Shown: positions 40,858 through 49,508 of the stretch, one piece after another
Position numbering within the stretch: position 1 is the first letter of the stretch
Layout of the letters: each line of letters starts with the position of its first letter
Made by a program: the position numbers and the translations under genes
Notes under the pieces: model-generated
Told to the model about the DNA's origin: nothing
What the model saw: the letters and a program-made list of their open reading frames with translations, nothing else
Database searches by the model: none
Assembly: GCA_019694295.1 (NCBI GenBank)
Contig: JAIBCG010000001.1
Location: 1 to 64,000, forward strand
Source of the DNA: Saprospiraceae bacterium
GTDB lineage: Bacteria; Bacteroidota; Bacteroidia; Chitinophagales; Saprospiraceae
DNA: 64,000 nucleotides
Direction: 5' to 3'

Positions 40858-42153
40858 TTATTCAAGGTTGTATTTTTTTCGATAAATACTATTGAGTACC
40901 TTTTGTTTGTTGCTGAGGTCGATTTTGCGGCCCTGAATAAAACCCATCGAAACTTTGCTGCTCATCATGTCAAAAATATCACCCTCTGAGATAAGTAAGG
41001 TAGCATCTTTCCCAACTTCGAGAGATCCGGTACTTCTGTCGATGCCCAGAATCTTTGCGGCATTGATGGTTATGCAGTTGAGAGCAGTCTCTTTGTCAAG
41101 TCCGTAAGGTATCGCCTGACCAACCTGGAAGGGCAGATTTCTTACTTGCCAGAATCCATCTACTGATATTGAAAACAGAATAGAATTGTCGGCAAGTATT
41201 GCAGGTGTTTTAAAAGGTTGTGCGATATTATCATCTTCATACATAGGCAGTCTGTGTGTTTCACTTAATACTACCGGTATATTTTTTTCTTTTAGAAAAT
41301 CTGTAATTTTCCAGGCTTCCTGAGCGCCTACGATCACAGGTTTGATGCTATATGGTTCGAAAAACTGTACAGCCGACTGTATTTCAATGACATCATGTGC
41401 ACGAACCCAGATTTTTCGCTCACCTTTGAATACCGGAATCAATGATTCGAATTTCAGGTTTCGAGGTTGTGGGTTGATTTTTGCCGAATAGGCATAAGCT
41501 TGGTCAAAGAAGGACTTTAATTCACGTATCTTATTTTCGAACTGTTCTGTTGGATTTTGCTTGGCGGCATCGTTGTTGCTTCCTCTTGAAGGACTGTTAA
41601 GATATGGCCAGTACATAAAGATTGCATCATCTGCTTTATAGACAGCATCTTCCCAGTTCCAGCCGTCAAGCATCATCACAGAAGACATGCCAGAGATAAC
41701 ACCACCTACCGGAGCTGTTTGTGTTAGAAATATGCCGTTGCTCCTGACTGTAGGTGTAACTCTTGAATCAGTATTGTATGCCACCAGTGCTCTCACTTCT
41801 GGATTGTAAGAGCCTATTTCAGAAAAATCATTGGTAGCCTTTATAGACTCTATTTCACTTAGCCCTAATTGTGTATTCAGGGCAATGAGTCCGGGGTAAA
41901 TATGCTTACCGGTAGCATCTATCCATTCATATTTATCTTGATTGAGGATTTTGCTTGAGCGCATATCCTCAAGTATGGTTATTTTTCCGGCTTCGAACGC
42001 GATGACGCCCGATTGTATTGTCTTACCATTGGCACAATGAATGGTAGCACCTTTGATGGCTACAGGCATACGTTGGGGCAAAGCACCTACATTTTGTGTA
42101 TAGGAGCACAATGATTGTCCGATGAAAAGCAGCAATATTAGTATTGATTTCAC
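40858..42153 (-). CDS. Exported amidohydrolase-family protein lacking the HxH metal motif
   Basis: This 431-residue protein has a signal peptide (to about residue 19) and an imidazolonepropionase-like amidohydrolase plan. An N-terminal strand domain (IKGATIHCANGKTIQSGVIA), a barrel, and a C-terminal NCITINAAKILGIDRSTGSLEVGKDATLLISEGD segment (split here by family convention) are visible. At the place where active enzymes have GxIDxHxH, it reads GLIALNTQLG, so Asn93 and Gln95 replace the two metal-binding histidines. Hydrolytic activity is therefore doubtful. It starts 16 bases after the stop of the larger two-module amidohydrolase and is probably co-expressed with it, perhaps as a partner subunit. 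Confidence 0.88.
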   Translation of the reverse strand: MKSILILLLFIGQSLCSYTQNVGALPQRMPVAIKGATIHCANGKTIQSGVIAFEAGKITILEDMRSSKILNQDKYEWIDATGKHIYPGLIALNTQLGLSEIESIKATNDFSEIGSYNPEVRALVAYNTDSRVTPTVRSNGIFLTQTAPVGGVISGMSSVMMLDGWNWEDAVYKADDAIFMYWPYLNSPSRGSNNDAAKQNPTEQFENKIRELKSFFDQAYAYSAKINPQPRNLKFESLIPVFKGERKIWVRAHDVIEIQSAVQFFEPYSIKPVIVGAQEAWKITDFLKEKNIPVVLSETHRLPMYEDDNIAQPFKTPAILADNSILFSISVDGFWQVRNLPFQVGQAIPYGLDKETALNCITINAAKILGIDRSTGSLEVGKDATLLISEGDIFDMMSSKVSMGFIQGRKIDLSNKQKVLNSIYRKKYNLE

Positions 42154-42169
42154 TTGATATTATATTTCT

Positions 42170-45100
42170 TCAATGGTTTTCGATTGATTCTTCTTTTCCT
42201 TCGCCTATAGTATCACAATGGTACTGTATCTTTTTAGCTGATGTAAACAATTCGGTTTTGCCGCCCGATTTTTTAAAAGCCAACATTTTTTGTATCAAGG
42301 CATTTCTTTCTTCATCTATCAGTTTTTTCTGTTGTTCCATTTCATTCCGGTCAAAGAATTTAATGCCATCAACAAAAGTAATTTCGGCAATAGCATATAT
42401 ACTCAATGGTGAAGCAGACCAGATAACGATGTCGGCATCTTTTCCTTCCTTGATACTTCCCATTCTAGCATCGAGGTGCAGAAGTTTTGCCGGGTTGATG
42501 GTTACCATTTTCAGGGCTTCAGTTGGTGACATTTCACTGTATTTTATGGCTTTGGCTGCTTCCTGATTGAGACGCCTGGCCATTTCGGCATCATCCGAAT
42601 TTATTGCTGTAGTAATACCCATGTCATGCAGAATGCCACTGTTGTGTGGAATGGCATCTATCACTTCATATTTATAAGCCCACCAATCGGCGAAGGTGGA
42701 TGCTCCTGCCTGATGTTTTTTCATTTTATCTGCTACTTTGTAACCTTCGAGTATGTGAGTAAAAGTATTGACTTTAAATCCGAAGTCATCGGCTACATGC
42801 ATGAGCATATTTATTTCAGACTGAACATAGGAATGGCAGGTGATGAAGCGTTTACTTGTAAGAATCTCGACAAGTGTTTCGAGCTCAATATCTTTTCTTT
42901 GGCTGGCCAAAAGTGTGTTATTCTTTTTGGCTGCAAGGTATTCCTGTGCACGGGTGAAGGCATCACGGTAAATCTGTTCGACACCCATTCTAGTATCAGG
43001 ATAACGTGTATTAAAAGAAGATCGCGAATTTTTAACATTTTCTCCTAATGCAAATTTTATAAACCCGTCAGCATTTTCTATTTTCATTTTTTCTGGTGCA
43101 TATCCCCACCTGAGCTTGATGATGGCGGATTGTCCACCGATAGGATTGCACGAACCATGAAGTAATTGTGCTGCCACTACACCACCTGAAAGCTGCCTGT
43201 AAATATTGACATCGTCACAGTTGACAACATCACCTATACGCACTTCAGCAGTATTGGGCTGGGTACATTCGTTGACACCACCCTGTATGGCAATGTGTGA
43301 ATGCTCATCTATGATACCCGGACTTACATGTTTGCCACTTGCATCGATTTCAATAGCGCCTTTGAAGCTCAGATTTTTGCCAATTTTATCAATTTTTCCG
43401 TTTTTTATCAATAAATCATAACCTTTGAGTACCTCTTCTTTTTCGCAGGTCCAGATGGTTGCATTTTTGATTAGATAATCTTTTTGCACTGGTTTTTCCT
43501 TCCATCCATATCCATCCCATGGATAGACAATGGTAGAAACCAGCACGTTGTTGGTTGTATCGGTTACCGATGGTTTAGTTGATTTTTCTATATCTGAAAT
43601 GAAATCAGCCTTCCAGTTAATGGCGTTTCCTGTAATGTCATAGCCTGAGCCGATGAGTTTGTCAGGGTAAGCTGTTCCGTTGAGCCTTATGAATTTTTTG
43701 GTTTTCTGATCAGGTACGAAGCTCAAGGTGATAATATTACGGTTGATGGTATTGTTCACATTTATTTTGCTTGTGTCATTTACCTGTATAAATGATTTGT
43801 ATTTCAAGCCATCTTTTTCAAAAACCAGAATCCGTATGGGGTCGTTATTTATACTTAGCTTGTATTTGCCGGGTCTTATGGCATCTGTAGTTTCAGAAAA
43901 GACGGTAGGTTCGCCATTAGACCAGGTCTGCAGTATTTTGGAGTTTTTATCAAAATAGTCCCCATCACAGATGAAAAAATTGGCTAATTTGCCGGCATCC
44001 AGGGCTCCGATTTTGTCAAGTGCACCAAGCCAGCTGGCAGGATTGTAGGTAATGGCTTTTAGTATGGCTTCTTTGCTCATTCCCCTATTCAGGCATTCCA
44101 GAATTTTGGATTTGAATGATGAAATTTTATCCAAACCTGATGTTGTCAATGTGATTTCGATACCTGCATCCGATACTATTTTCGGATTGGACGGTGCCAA
44201 CTCCCAATGCCGCATATCTGTGAGGTTTATTCTGTCGGCAATGTTCGGGTCTTCCACATCATAGGCATCAGGGAAATTAACAGGCAGAATGATTTGTGTT
44301 GCTTTGCCTTTTAGTTCATCAATACGTTGATACTCGTTGCCGCCACCTTTGAGAATGTATGATTTGTTGTATTCTTCAGCTATTTTTAGGGCTCGAAGTT
44401 CATTCAGTTTATCATTACATTCTATTATCTGAGGTAGTTTCTGCAGATCATTCCATGAGGCCAGTGTAAGATTGTATTGTTCTTTGTAGCCTGACCTGGC
44501 GTACCATTCTCCATCAAGGTATGTTTGTCGTAGTACAGCAATGATTCCCATTAGTGAGCCCGGATAAGCTTGAGTGCTTGAGCCTTTGCTGAACGACAGA
44601 TGGTGTGCTGTTTTATCTTTGATGATCAGCAGATTTTCTCTTTGGTCTGCAAGAGAAACCAGGGCAGATGAACCACGCGATATGCCATCCATACGGTGTG
44701 TATTGACAGCACAGAAGCCTGCTTCGAGGTATTGCTTAGCTTTACCGACATCTGTGGTGAAATGATCGATTGCTGAGAATTCACACTTTAGTGCATCATT
44801 GCCGGCATAGGCGCCCTTTCTGTCAGGCAACAGATTAGAATTTCTTCCATATTCAAAACCCTTTGAGGGCTTTGACTCTGGCATACCATAGGAAGTATAA
44901 ATATCGATAAAACCGGGATATATTGTTTTAAAACCAAGATCGACCACCACAGCATCATTAGGAACATTCAGATTTTTACCAACTGACACGATTTTCCCTT
45001 TACGAATAATGAGTGTAGCCGAATCTATGAAGGTATTATAAGATTTGTATATCCGGGCATTAGTAAAGGCATAATAATTTTCTCTTTCGTCCGAAATGCC

Positions 45101-45184
45101 GTTTATTGGAAAAGTCTGTTGAGCATTTGATGAAATGTGAAACAGCAATAACAAAAGTACACCAGCAACATGTCGTGATTTCAT
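42170..45184 (-). CDS. Exported two-module amidohydrolase-family protein
   Basis: This 1004-residue protein has a signal peptide (cleavage near SSNAQQ, residue 22) and two amidohydrolase-like modules. Module 1 (about residues 38-440) has the TNARIYKSYNTFIDSATLII start but reads GFIDIYTSYG where the HxH should be, so Tyr96 and Ser98 replace the histidines. Module 2 (about 560-985) keeps it in GIIDEHSHIA (His628, His630), and has TAINSDDAEMARRL with the catalytic-type Asp and a TINPAKLLHLDARMGSIKEG end. A beta-rich linker joins the modules. Only the second module looks able to bind metal. Substrate is probably a cyclic amide or dipeptide, but cannot be told. It has a good own promoter. Confidence 0.9.
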   Translation of the reverse strand: MKSRHVAGVLLLLLFHISSNAQQTFPINGISDERENYYAFTNARIYKSYNTFIDSATLIIRKGKIVSVGKNLNVPNDAVVVDLGFKTIYPGFIDIYTSYGMPESKPSKGFEYGRNSNLLPDRKGAYAGNDALKCEFSAIDHFTTDVGKAKQYLEAGFCAVNTHRMDGISRGSSALVSLADQRENLLIIKDKTAHHLSFSKGSSTQAYPGSLMGIIAVLRQTYLDGEWYARSGYKEQYNLTLASWNDLQKLPQIIECNDKLNELRALKIAEEYNKSYILKGGGNEYQRIDELKGKATQIILPVNFPDAYDVEDPNIADRINLTDMRHWELAPSNPKIVSDAGIEITLTTSGLDKISSFKSKILECLNRGMSKEAILKAITYNPASWLGALDKIGALDAGKLANFFICDGDYFDKNSKILQTWSNGEPTVFSETTDAIRPGKYKLSINNDPIRILVFEKDGLKYKSFIQVNDTSKINVNNTINRNIITLSFVPDQKTKKFIRLNGTAYPDKLIGSGYDITGNAINWKADFISDIEKSTKPSVTDTTNNVLVSTIVYPWDGYGWKEKPVQKDYLIKNATIWTCEKEEVLKGYDLLIKNGKIDKIGKNLSFKGAIEIDASGKHVSPGIIDEHSHIAIQGGVNECTQPNTAEVRIGDVVNCDDVNIYRQLSGGVVAAQLLHGSCNPIGGQSAIIKLRWGYAPEKMKIENADGFIKFALGENVKNSRSSFNTRYPDTRMGVEQIYRDAFTRAQEYLAAKKNNTLLASQRKDIELETLVEILTSKRFITCHSYVQSEINMLMHVADDFGFKVNTFTHILEGYKVADKMKKHQAGASTFADWWAYKYEVIDAIPHNSGILHDMGITTAINSDDAEMARRLNQEAAKAIKYSEMSPTEALKMVTINPAKLLHLDARMGSIKEGKDADIVIWSASPLSIYAIAEITFVDGIKFFDRNEMEQQKKLIDEERNALIQKMLAFKKSGGKTELFTSAKKIQYHCDTIGEGKEESIENH

Positions 45185-45206
45185 TCCGGTAATTTTTATA
45201 AAGCAT

Positions 45207-45236
45207 CAAATGTATAAAATTCTTTGGAAAATCCAA
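45207..45236 (-). promoter_or_regulatory. Putative Bacteroidota promoter (TTG-N19-TACATTTG) for the two-module amidohydrolase
   Basis: On the minus strand TTG (45236-45234) is followed after 19 bases by TACATTTG (45214-45207), an excellent match to the -33/-7 pair. The start codon lies 22 bases downstream at 45184. It is in the 96-base gap after the DPP III-like gene, which allows transcription separate from that gene. Confidence 0.55.
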
Positions 45237-45280
45237 CCATGCAAACAGGAAGCCGATTTGGTTTTTTGGTGTCAATTGAA

Positions 45281-47242
45281 CTAATTGCTATTGGGGAGCA
45301 AACGATATTTTTCTGAAAAGAACAACATTTGTGAATTGAAATTATCGGGGTACAGGATTTGGACGTCAACGATTTGACCATTGGCATTTTTGATTGGCTC
45401 GAAAACAGGCTGTATGAAAGCCGGATGGAAAGAAAAACCTATAGAGTTGATTCTGGCGTTTACTTCTGCCATCAACTGTTGGTCTGCTGTGGTCCCGTAT
45501 TTTTCTACCAATATTGAGCGGAGCGCTCCATTATCATCACTTATATTGTTCAGATCTTTTAACAACTGTCCAAATATTTGTCTCAGACCTTTATAATTAT
45601 TTATCCTGAAGTATGTCTTTCCGTTTATTTTTTCTTTTACAATGATGTTTTTACTTTGTCCTTTTTCAAAAGCCATGGTTGCGACCAACTGTTTTGCTCT
45701 CAACTCGGGGTTTGTAATGTTTTTGCCGGGTTCTGTGTCATGAAGCTGCACCAACAGACTTTTGGTGATGTAATGGTCGTACATGGTGCGGGCAGCCTGT
45801 TCATCACCCAACAATCGTCGTTTGAAAATCATTGGATCAAATATCATATACAACGCCTGAAGATCGGCTTTGGCATAATCGATGATGTTGAGATTTTCCC
45901 ACTCTGGTTTGGTTGAAATATTTTGATTGTCAGGCAAAAAAATATTCCTGATCCACTGAAAAAATTTCGAGGCTTCGGCAGTATATTTCACTAATCCTGA
46001 GTATATTTCCGGGCTTGGAGCAAATTCTCTGGCCAGCGATTTGCTTTCGGTATATACAATGGCTTTATTGATGTTTGTAAAATAGTTGGGTAGCTGATTT
46101 TTTCGCCAAGCCGGGGCATAGCTTCCTCCGGCACTTAACAGTTCAAATGAATTATCCACGCCCTTTGTCTGCAGGTCTTGAGCCGGAAGTGCTAAAGCAG
46201 CAAAATCTTTAAAGAATTGAATACTGTCACGGAGCATTTTTATCTGTCGTGCAGATATGTCATCTTTGATATAAACTAGAGTCACAAACCCTGCCTTCAG
46301 TTTAAGCGGATCATGGGAAATATCATTGAATCCGATTTGGAAATCAATTTTATTATTGTCTATAGCGGCACGAGCTTTTTCATATTTTTCTAACACGCCC
46401 GGATCAGCAGTTTTGAAATACTCGATCAAAAGGCGGAAGGAATGCTCTTGTTGTTTATTTTCGGCAATTGCTGCAGCTTTTTCAAGCCAATAAATTATTT
46501 GCCGAATGGCACCAGCATACATACCACCAGTTTTCCAGAATATTTCTTTGACGAACCCATCCGTACTGAGTGTCAGTTTACCATTTTTATTTTTGTGTTC
46601 ATTATTTCTGTAATATACTTCGATATCAGCCTCAGTAAGCTCGTGGTTATAGAAATTGACAGCAGAAGTGCGTATCTGATCGGCTGCAGGGTCGTTGTTG
46701 CACAGTAGAGCATCTTTTCTTGGGTCAAACATGATGCTTACCAATTCTGGTGAAAGGCTTTCATGGCTTTCGGACATTAGATTGGTAAAATATTCTTTTG
46801 TAAAAAGTGGCTGAATTTTCACACCCGTGAATGCATCATGAATGCCATTTGAAACCCAAATTTGTTTGAGATAGCGTTCGTAGTTTTTCCAGTCTTTTGT
46901 ATCTTTATTCCCTTTGTGGTTTAGGTAAATTTTTTCAAGAACTCGTGTAAGCACAAGGTTGAATTGATAATTTTGGTCGTAAATTATATCGCGACCACTA
47001 AGCCCGGCTTGTACCAAATAATATGCCAGGAGTCGTTGATTGGGAGTGAGTCTGTCGAATGCAGGACATTGGTATTTGATTATCCTGGTATCAGCGAATG
47101 AATCAATATTTTGGTAGAAGACATCATCTGATATAGTATTAGCAGGAGGAAGTCCGCTACGACTTTTACACGAACAAATTGATGTCAACAACAGAGTCAA
47201 CAAAAAGAGTTTGGTGTAAAAAATGACCGGAACTCCTGTCAT
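45281..47242 (-). CDS. DPP III-like (peptidase family M49) lipoprotein lacking the zinc-binding motif
   Basis: This 653-residue protein has a lipoprotein-type signal (SICSC, lipid-modified Cys near residue 25). It aligns over its whole length with dipeptidyl peptidase III of Bacteroidota. The C-terminal third is very typical: EPGKNITNPELRAKQLVATM, GKTYFRINNYKGLRQIFGQL, LVEKYGTTADQQLMAEV and QILYPDNFNSQMLFFSEKY. In active M49 enzymes a HECLGH-type motif precedes an EEARAD segment. Here the equivalent positions read FQWIRN (428-433) and DYAKAD (455-460), so both His, the Glu base and the Glu ligand are gone. I expect a non-catalytic binding protein. It starts 3 bases after the FKBP lipoprotein gene. 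Confidence 0.88.
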   Translation of the reverse strand: MTGVPVIFYTKLFLLTLLLTSICSCKSRSGLPPANTISDDVFYQNIDSFADTRIIKYQCPAFDRLTPNQRLLAYYLVQAGLSGRDIIYDQNYQFNLVLTRVLEKIYLNHKGNKDTKDWKNYERYLKQIWVSNGIHDAFTGVKIQPLFTKEYFTNLMSESHESLSPELVSIMFDPRKDALLCNNDPAADQIRTSAVNFYNHELTEADIEVYYRNNEHKNKNGKLTLSTDGFVKEIFWKTGGMYAGAIRQIIYWLEKAAAIAENKQQEHSFRLLIEYFKTADPGVLEKYEKARAAIDNNKIDFQIGFNDISHDPLKLKAGFVTLVYIKDDISARQIKMLRDSIQFFKDFAALALPAQDLQTKGVDNSFELLSAGGSYAPAWRKNQLPNYFTNINKAIVYTESKSLAREFAPSPEIYSGLVKYTAEASKFFQWIRNIFLPDNQNISTKPEWENLNIIDYAKADLQALYMIFDPMIFKRRLLGDEQAARTMYDHYITKSLLVQLHDTEPGKNITNPELRAKQLVATMAFEKGQSKNIIVKEKINGKTYFRINNYKGLRQIFGQLLKDLNNISDDNGALRSILVEKYGTTADQQLMAEVNARINSIGFSFHPAFIQPVFEPIKNANGQIVDVQILYPDNFNSQMLFFSEKYRLLPNSN

Positions 47243-47245
47243 ATC

Positions 47246-47836
47246 TTATTTAACAGAAACCAGCTCGATGGTAAAGACCAGAATAGATTTTGGCGGAATC
47301 AATTCATTTCCTGTATGATCTTTTACGGACTTATTTTCGTAACCTAAGAACGCAGGAAGCACAAAGAGGCCCTTGCCACCGGGTTTGAGTGACATAACGG
47401 CTGCATCAAAGCCGGGAATCATTTTACCTACTTGATAAGTAAGTGGTTTGCCGGTTTTGAATGTAGAGTCGAATTCTTTATCATCCATAAGCCTTCCTTC
47501 ATAATTGACTACTACTTGGTCATCAAGCTGAGGCGACTTACCATTTCCTTCTGATTTCATTTGATAAAGAAAACCTCTTGGGTCAAACTGAAATGAACCC
47601 AGTGTACGGTCATCAAAATATTTCATCATCTTAGACAGGTCATCCTGAGTAAGCCGAGGGTCAAATTCGCCCGGGGCAAATGCGGTTTTATTGCCCGGAG
47701 AAGCTGACATTGAATTTTCGTTTTGCATTGGAAGATTAGAGCCACCGGAGCTTGCGCTATCATTTCCTTTACTATCCTGCTTGCATGCAGACAGTATCAT
47801 TAATGAACATAAGCCTAACAGTATAATTAATCTCAT
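47246..47836 (-). CDS. FKBP-type peptidyl-prolyl isomerase lipoprotein
   Basis: This 196-residue protein has a lipobox (LSAC, Cys18), a Ser/Asn-rich linker (about residues 20-55), and an FKBP domain. The domain has VVNYEGRLMDDKEFDSTFKT, VGKMIPGFDAAVMSLKPGGK, FVLPAFLGYENKSV and the closing LVFTIELVSV strand. It is an outer- or inner-membrane-tethered foldase acting on proline bonds in the periplasm. The stop is 3 bases before the DPP III-like start, and both are lipoproteins, so they are almost certainly co-expressed. A strong promoter candidate precedes it (47863-47894). Confidence 0.92.
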   Translation of the reverse strand: MRLIILLGLCSLMILSACKQDSKGNDSASSGGSNLPMQNENSMSASPGNKTAFAPGEFDPRLTQDDLSKMMKYFDDRTLGSFQFDPRGFLYQMKSEGNGKSPQLDDQVVVNYEGRLMDDKEFDSTFKTGKPLTYQVGKMIPGFDAAVMSLKPGGKGLFVLPAFLGYENKSVKDHTGNELIPPKSILVFTIELVSVK

Positions 47837-47862
47837 ATATCCCAGTTTTTGAAATTATTTTA

Positions 47863-47894
47863 CAAAGATAGAGCTTTATAGAGGAGAGTTGCAA
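47863..47894 (-). promoter_or_regulatory. Putative Bacteroidota promoter (TTG-N21-TATCTTTG) for the FKBP gene
   Basis: On the minus strand TTG (47894-47892) precedes TATCTTTG (47870-47863) by 21 bases. The ATG at 47836 lies 27 bases downstream. It overlaps the short gap after the SDR gene. Confidence 0.5.
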
Positions 47895-47913
47895 CCCTTA
47901 CAGGCAATATTCA

Positions 47914-48657
47914 TCATATTACCAAGCCACCATCAACACTGATGACAGTACCCGATATAAAAGAAGCTTCCTCTGATGCCAGAAAAGCATATACGTTAGC
48001 CACTTCGGATGGATTGCCAAGTCGGGCAAGAGGAGTTTTGTCCTTGAAGCCCTGTAGTACATTTTCAGGAATGGTAAGCATCATTTCAGTAGCTATAAAT
48101 CCGGGTGCTATTGCATTGACGGTTATGTTTTTGCGGCCAAGTTCTCTTGCCCAGGTTTTGGTCATGCCTATTACACCGGCCTTAGTAGCCACATAATTGG
48201 TCTGACCGAAGTTGCCATACAGAGCTACTACAGACGCGGCATTTATTATTCGGCCATAATTATTGGCTACCATGTGTGGCATTACAGCTTTTGCACAGTT
48301 AAAAACACCCTTGAGGTTGACATTGATGACAAGGTCCCATTGTTCTTCGGTCATGTTTTTGAGAGTAGCATCACGTGTTACACCTGCATTGTTGACCAAG
48401 ATATCCAGACGACCATATTTGTCAGCAACAGTCTGAGCTGCCTGTTGTACATTTTCGAATGATGTAGTATCTACCTTCATGAACTCAATTGAACTGCCAT
48501 CCTGGGCAAGTTCTTTTACAGTTTCCAGAGCTTTTTGTTCGGCTACATCCCAGATGATGACTTTGGCACCTTCCTGTAGAAACTTAATACTAGTAGCTTT
48601 TCCAATCCCGGATGCACCACCTGTTACGATTGCTATTTTGTTTTCGAGTCTTTTCAT
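47914..48657 (-). CDS. SDR-family 3-oxoacyl-ACP / acetoacetyl-CoA reductase-like protein
   Basis: This 247-residue short-chain dehydrogenase has the NADP-binding TGGASGIGK motif (residues 12-20), DILVNNAG (85-92), and the catalytic tetrad Asn114, Ser142, Tyr155 and Lys159 (the last two in TNYVATKAG). The C-terminal FISGTVISVDGG is typical of FabG and PhaB. It would reduce a beta-ketoacyl thioester with NAD(P)H. Because no fatty-acid genes flank it, a role in a side pathway such as acetoacetyl-CoA reduction is as likely as in the main FAS cycle; I therefore give no gene symbol. A good promoter candidate lies directly upstream. Confidence 0.92.
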   Translation of the reverse strand: MKRLENKIAIVTGGASGIGKATSIKFLQEGAKVIIWDVAEQKALETVKELAQDGSSIEFMKVDTTSFENVQQAAQTVADKYGRLDILVNNAGVTRDATLKNMTEEQWDLVINVNLKGVFNCAKAVMPHMVANNYGRIINAASVVALYGNFGQTNYVATKAGVIGMTKTWARELGRKNITVNAIAPGFIATEMMLTIPENVLQGFKDKTPLARLGNPSEVANVYAFLASEEASFISGTVISVDGGLVI

Positions 48658-48682
48658 TTTATGATTTACGCATTAAGAGGCG

Positions 48683-48716
48683 CAAATTTAAAAGCATTGT
48701 CATGTTAAAACCCAAA
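48683..48716 (-). promoter_or_regulatory. Putative Bacteroidota promoter (TTTG-N22-TAAATTTG) for the SDR gene
   Basis: On the minus strand TTTG (48716-48713) and TAAATTTG (48690-48683) are spaced by 22 bases, and the ATG at 48657 follows 26 bases later. The rest of this 166-base gap is A+T-rich without other visible elements. Confidence 0.5.
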
Positions 48717-48823
48717 TCTTTTGATAATAAGTAGGTTGACAATTTCAAAATATATCATTAAAAAAAATATAAATACCTGTAAAATAACATATTATACAGT
48801 AACAATATTGGGTTGACGGATAT

Positions 48824-49507
48824 TTAAACCTTTAGCCTAAAACCAACACCGTGTATGTTTTCGAGCGTAATGGACGTGTCTTCTGACAGATATTTACGCA
48901 GTCGACTGATGAACACATCAAGGCTTCTGCCCAGAAAATAATCGTCTTCGCCCCATATATTTTCAAGAATCGCAGACCGTTTGATGACTGTATTTTTATT
49001 AATAATGAAATATCTAAGCACATCTGCTTCCTTTTGGGTGAGTGTTCTGGATTTTTGAGGTGATACAAGAGAGAGGTTATTAAAATCAAAATTGTACAAG
49101 CCTATGTTAAAGATAGATTCAGTTTTTTCGGATTTATACACTTTACTTCGTTTGAGGAATATTTCGATTTTGAGCTGAAGCTCTTCAATACTGAATGGCT
49201 TGGTGATATAATCATCTGCCCCAATGCGCAAACCGTGTAGTTTGTCATCTTTGAGTGATTTGGCTGTCAGGAAAATGATGGGTATTTCAGTATTTTTCTT
49301 TCTCATGAAGGCTGCCACATCAAATCCGTCCACCTCTGGCATCATTACATCCAGAATACACAAATCGAATTTTGATTGATCAAAAACATCCATAGCGATT
49401 TTCCCGTTTTCGCAATGTGTAACAGAATAGCCTTGCATCTCAAGATTATCTTTGGTGACAAAGCTTAAAGTAGGGTCATCTTCTACGTATAGAATGCTTG
49501 GTTTCAT
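48824..49507 (-). CDS. OmpR-family response regulator
   Basis: The ATG at 49507 (MKPSILYVEDD) is two bases from the sensor kinase stop and is the natural start; the frame runs further upstream, inside the kinase gene. The 227-residue protein has a receiver domain with the acidic pocket EDD (9-11), phosphorylation site Asp53 in LCILDVMMPE, Thr in FLTAKS and Lys in DYITKPF. A winged-helix OmpR-type DNA-binding domain follows (RTLTQKEADVLRYF, SLDVFISRLRKYL, NIHGVGFRL). It pairs with the upstream histidine kinase. The arrangement resembles RprX/RprY of Bacteroides, but I do not assert identity. Confidence 0.94.
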   Translation of the reverse strand: MKPSILYVEDDPTLSFVTKDNLEMQGYSVTHCENGKIAMDVFDQSKFDLCILDVMMPEVDGFDVAAFMRKKNTEIPIIFLTAKSLKDDKLHGLRIGADDYITKPFSIEELQLKIEIFLKRSKVYKSEKTESIFNIGLYNFDFNNLSLVSPQKSRTLTQKEADVLRYFIINKNTVIKRSAILENIWGEDDYFLGRSLDVFISRLRKYLSEDTSITLENIHGVGFRLKV

Positions 49508-49508
49508 A

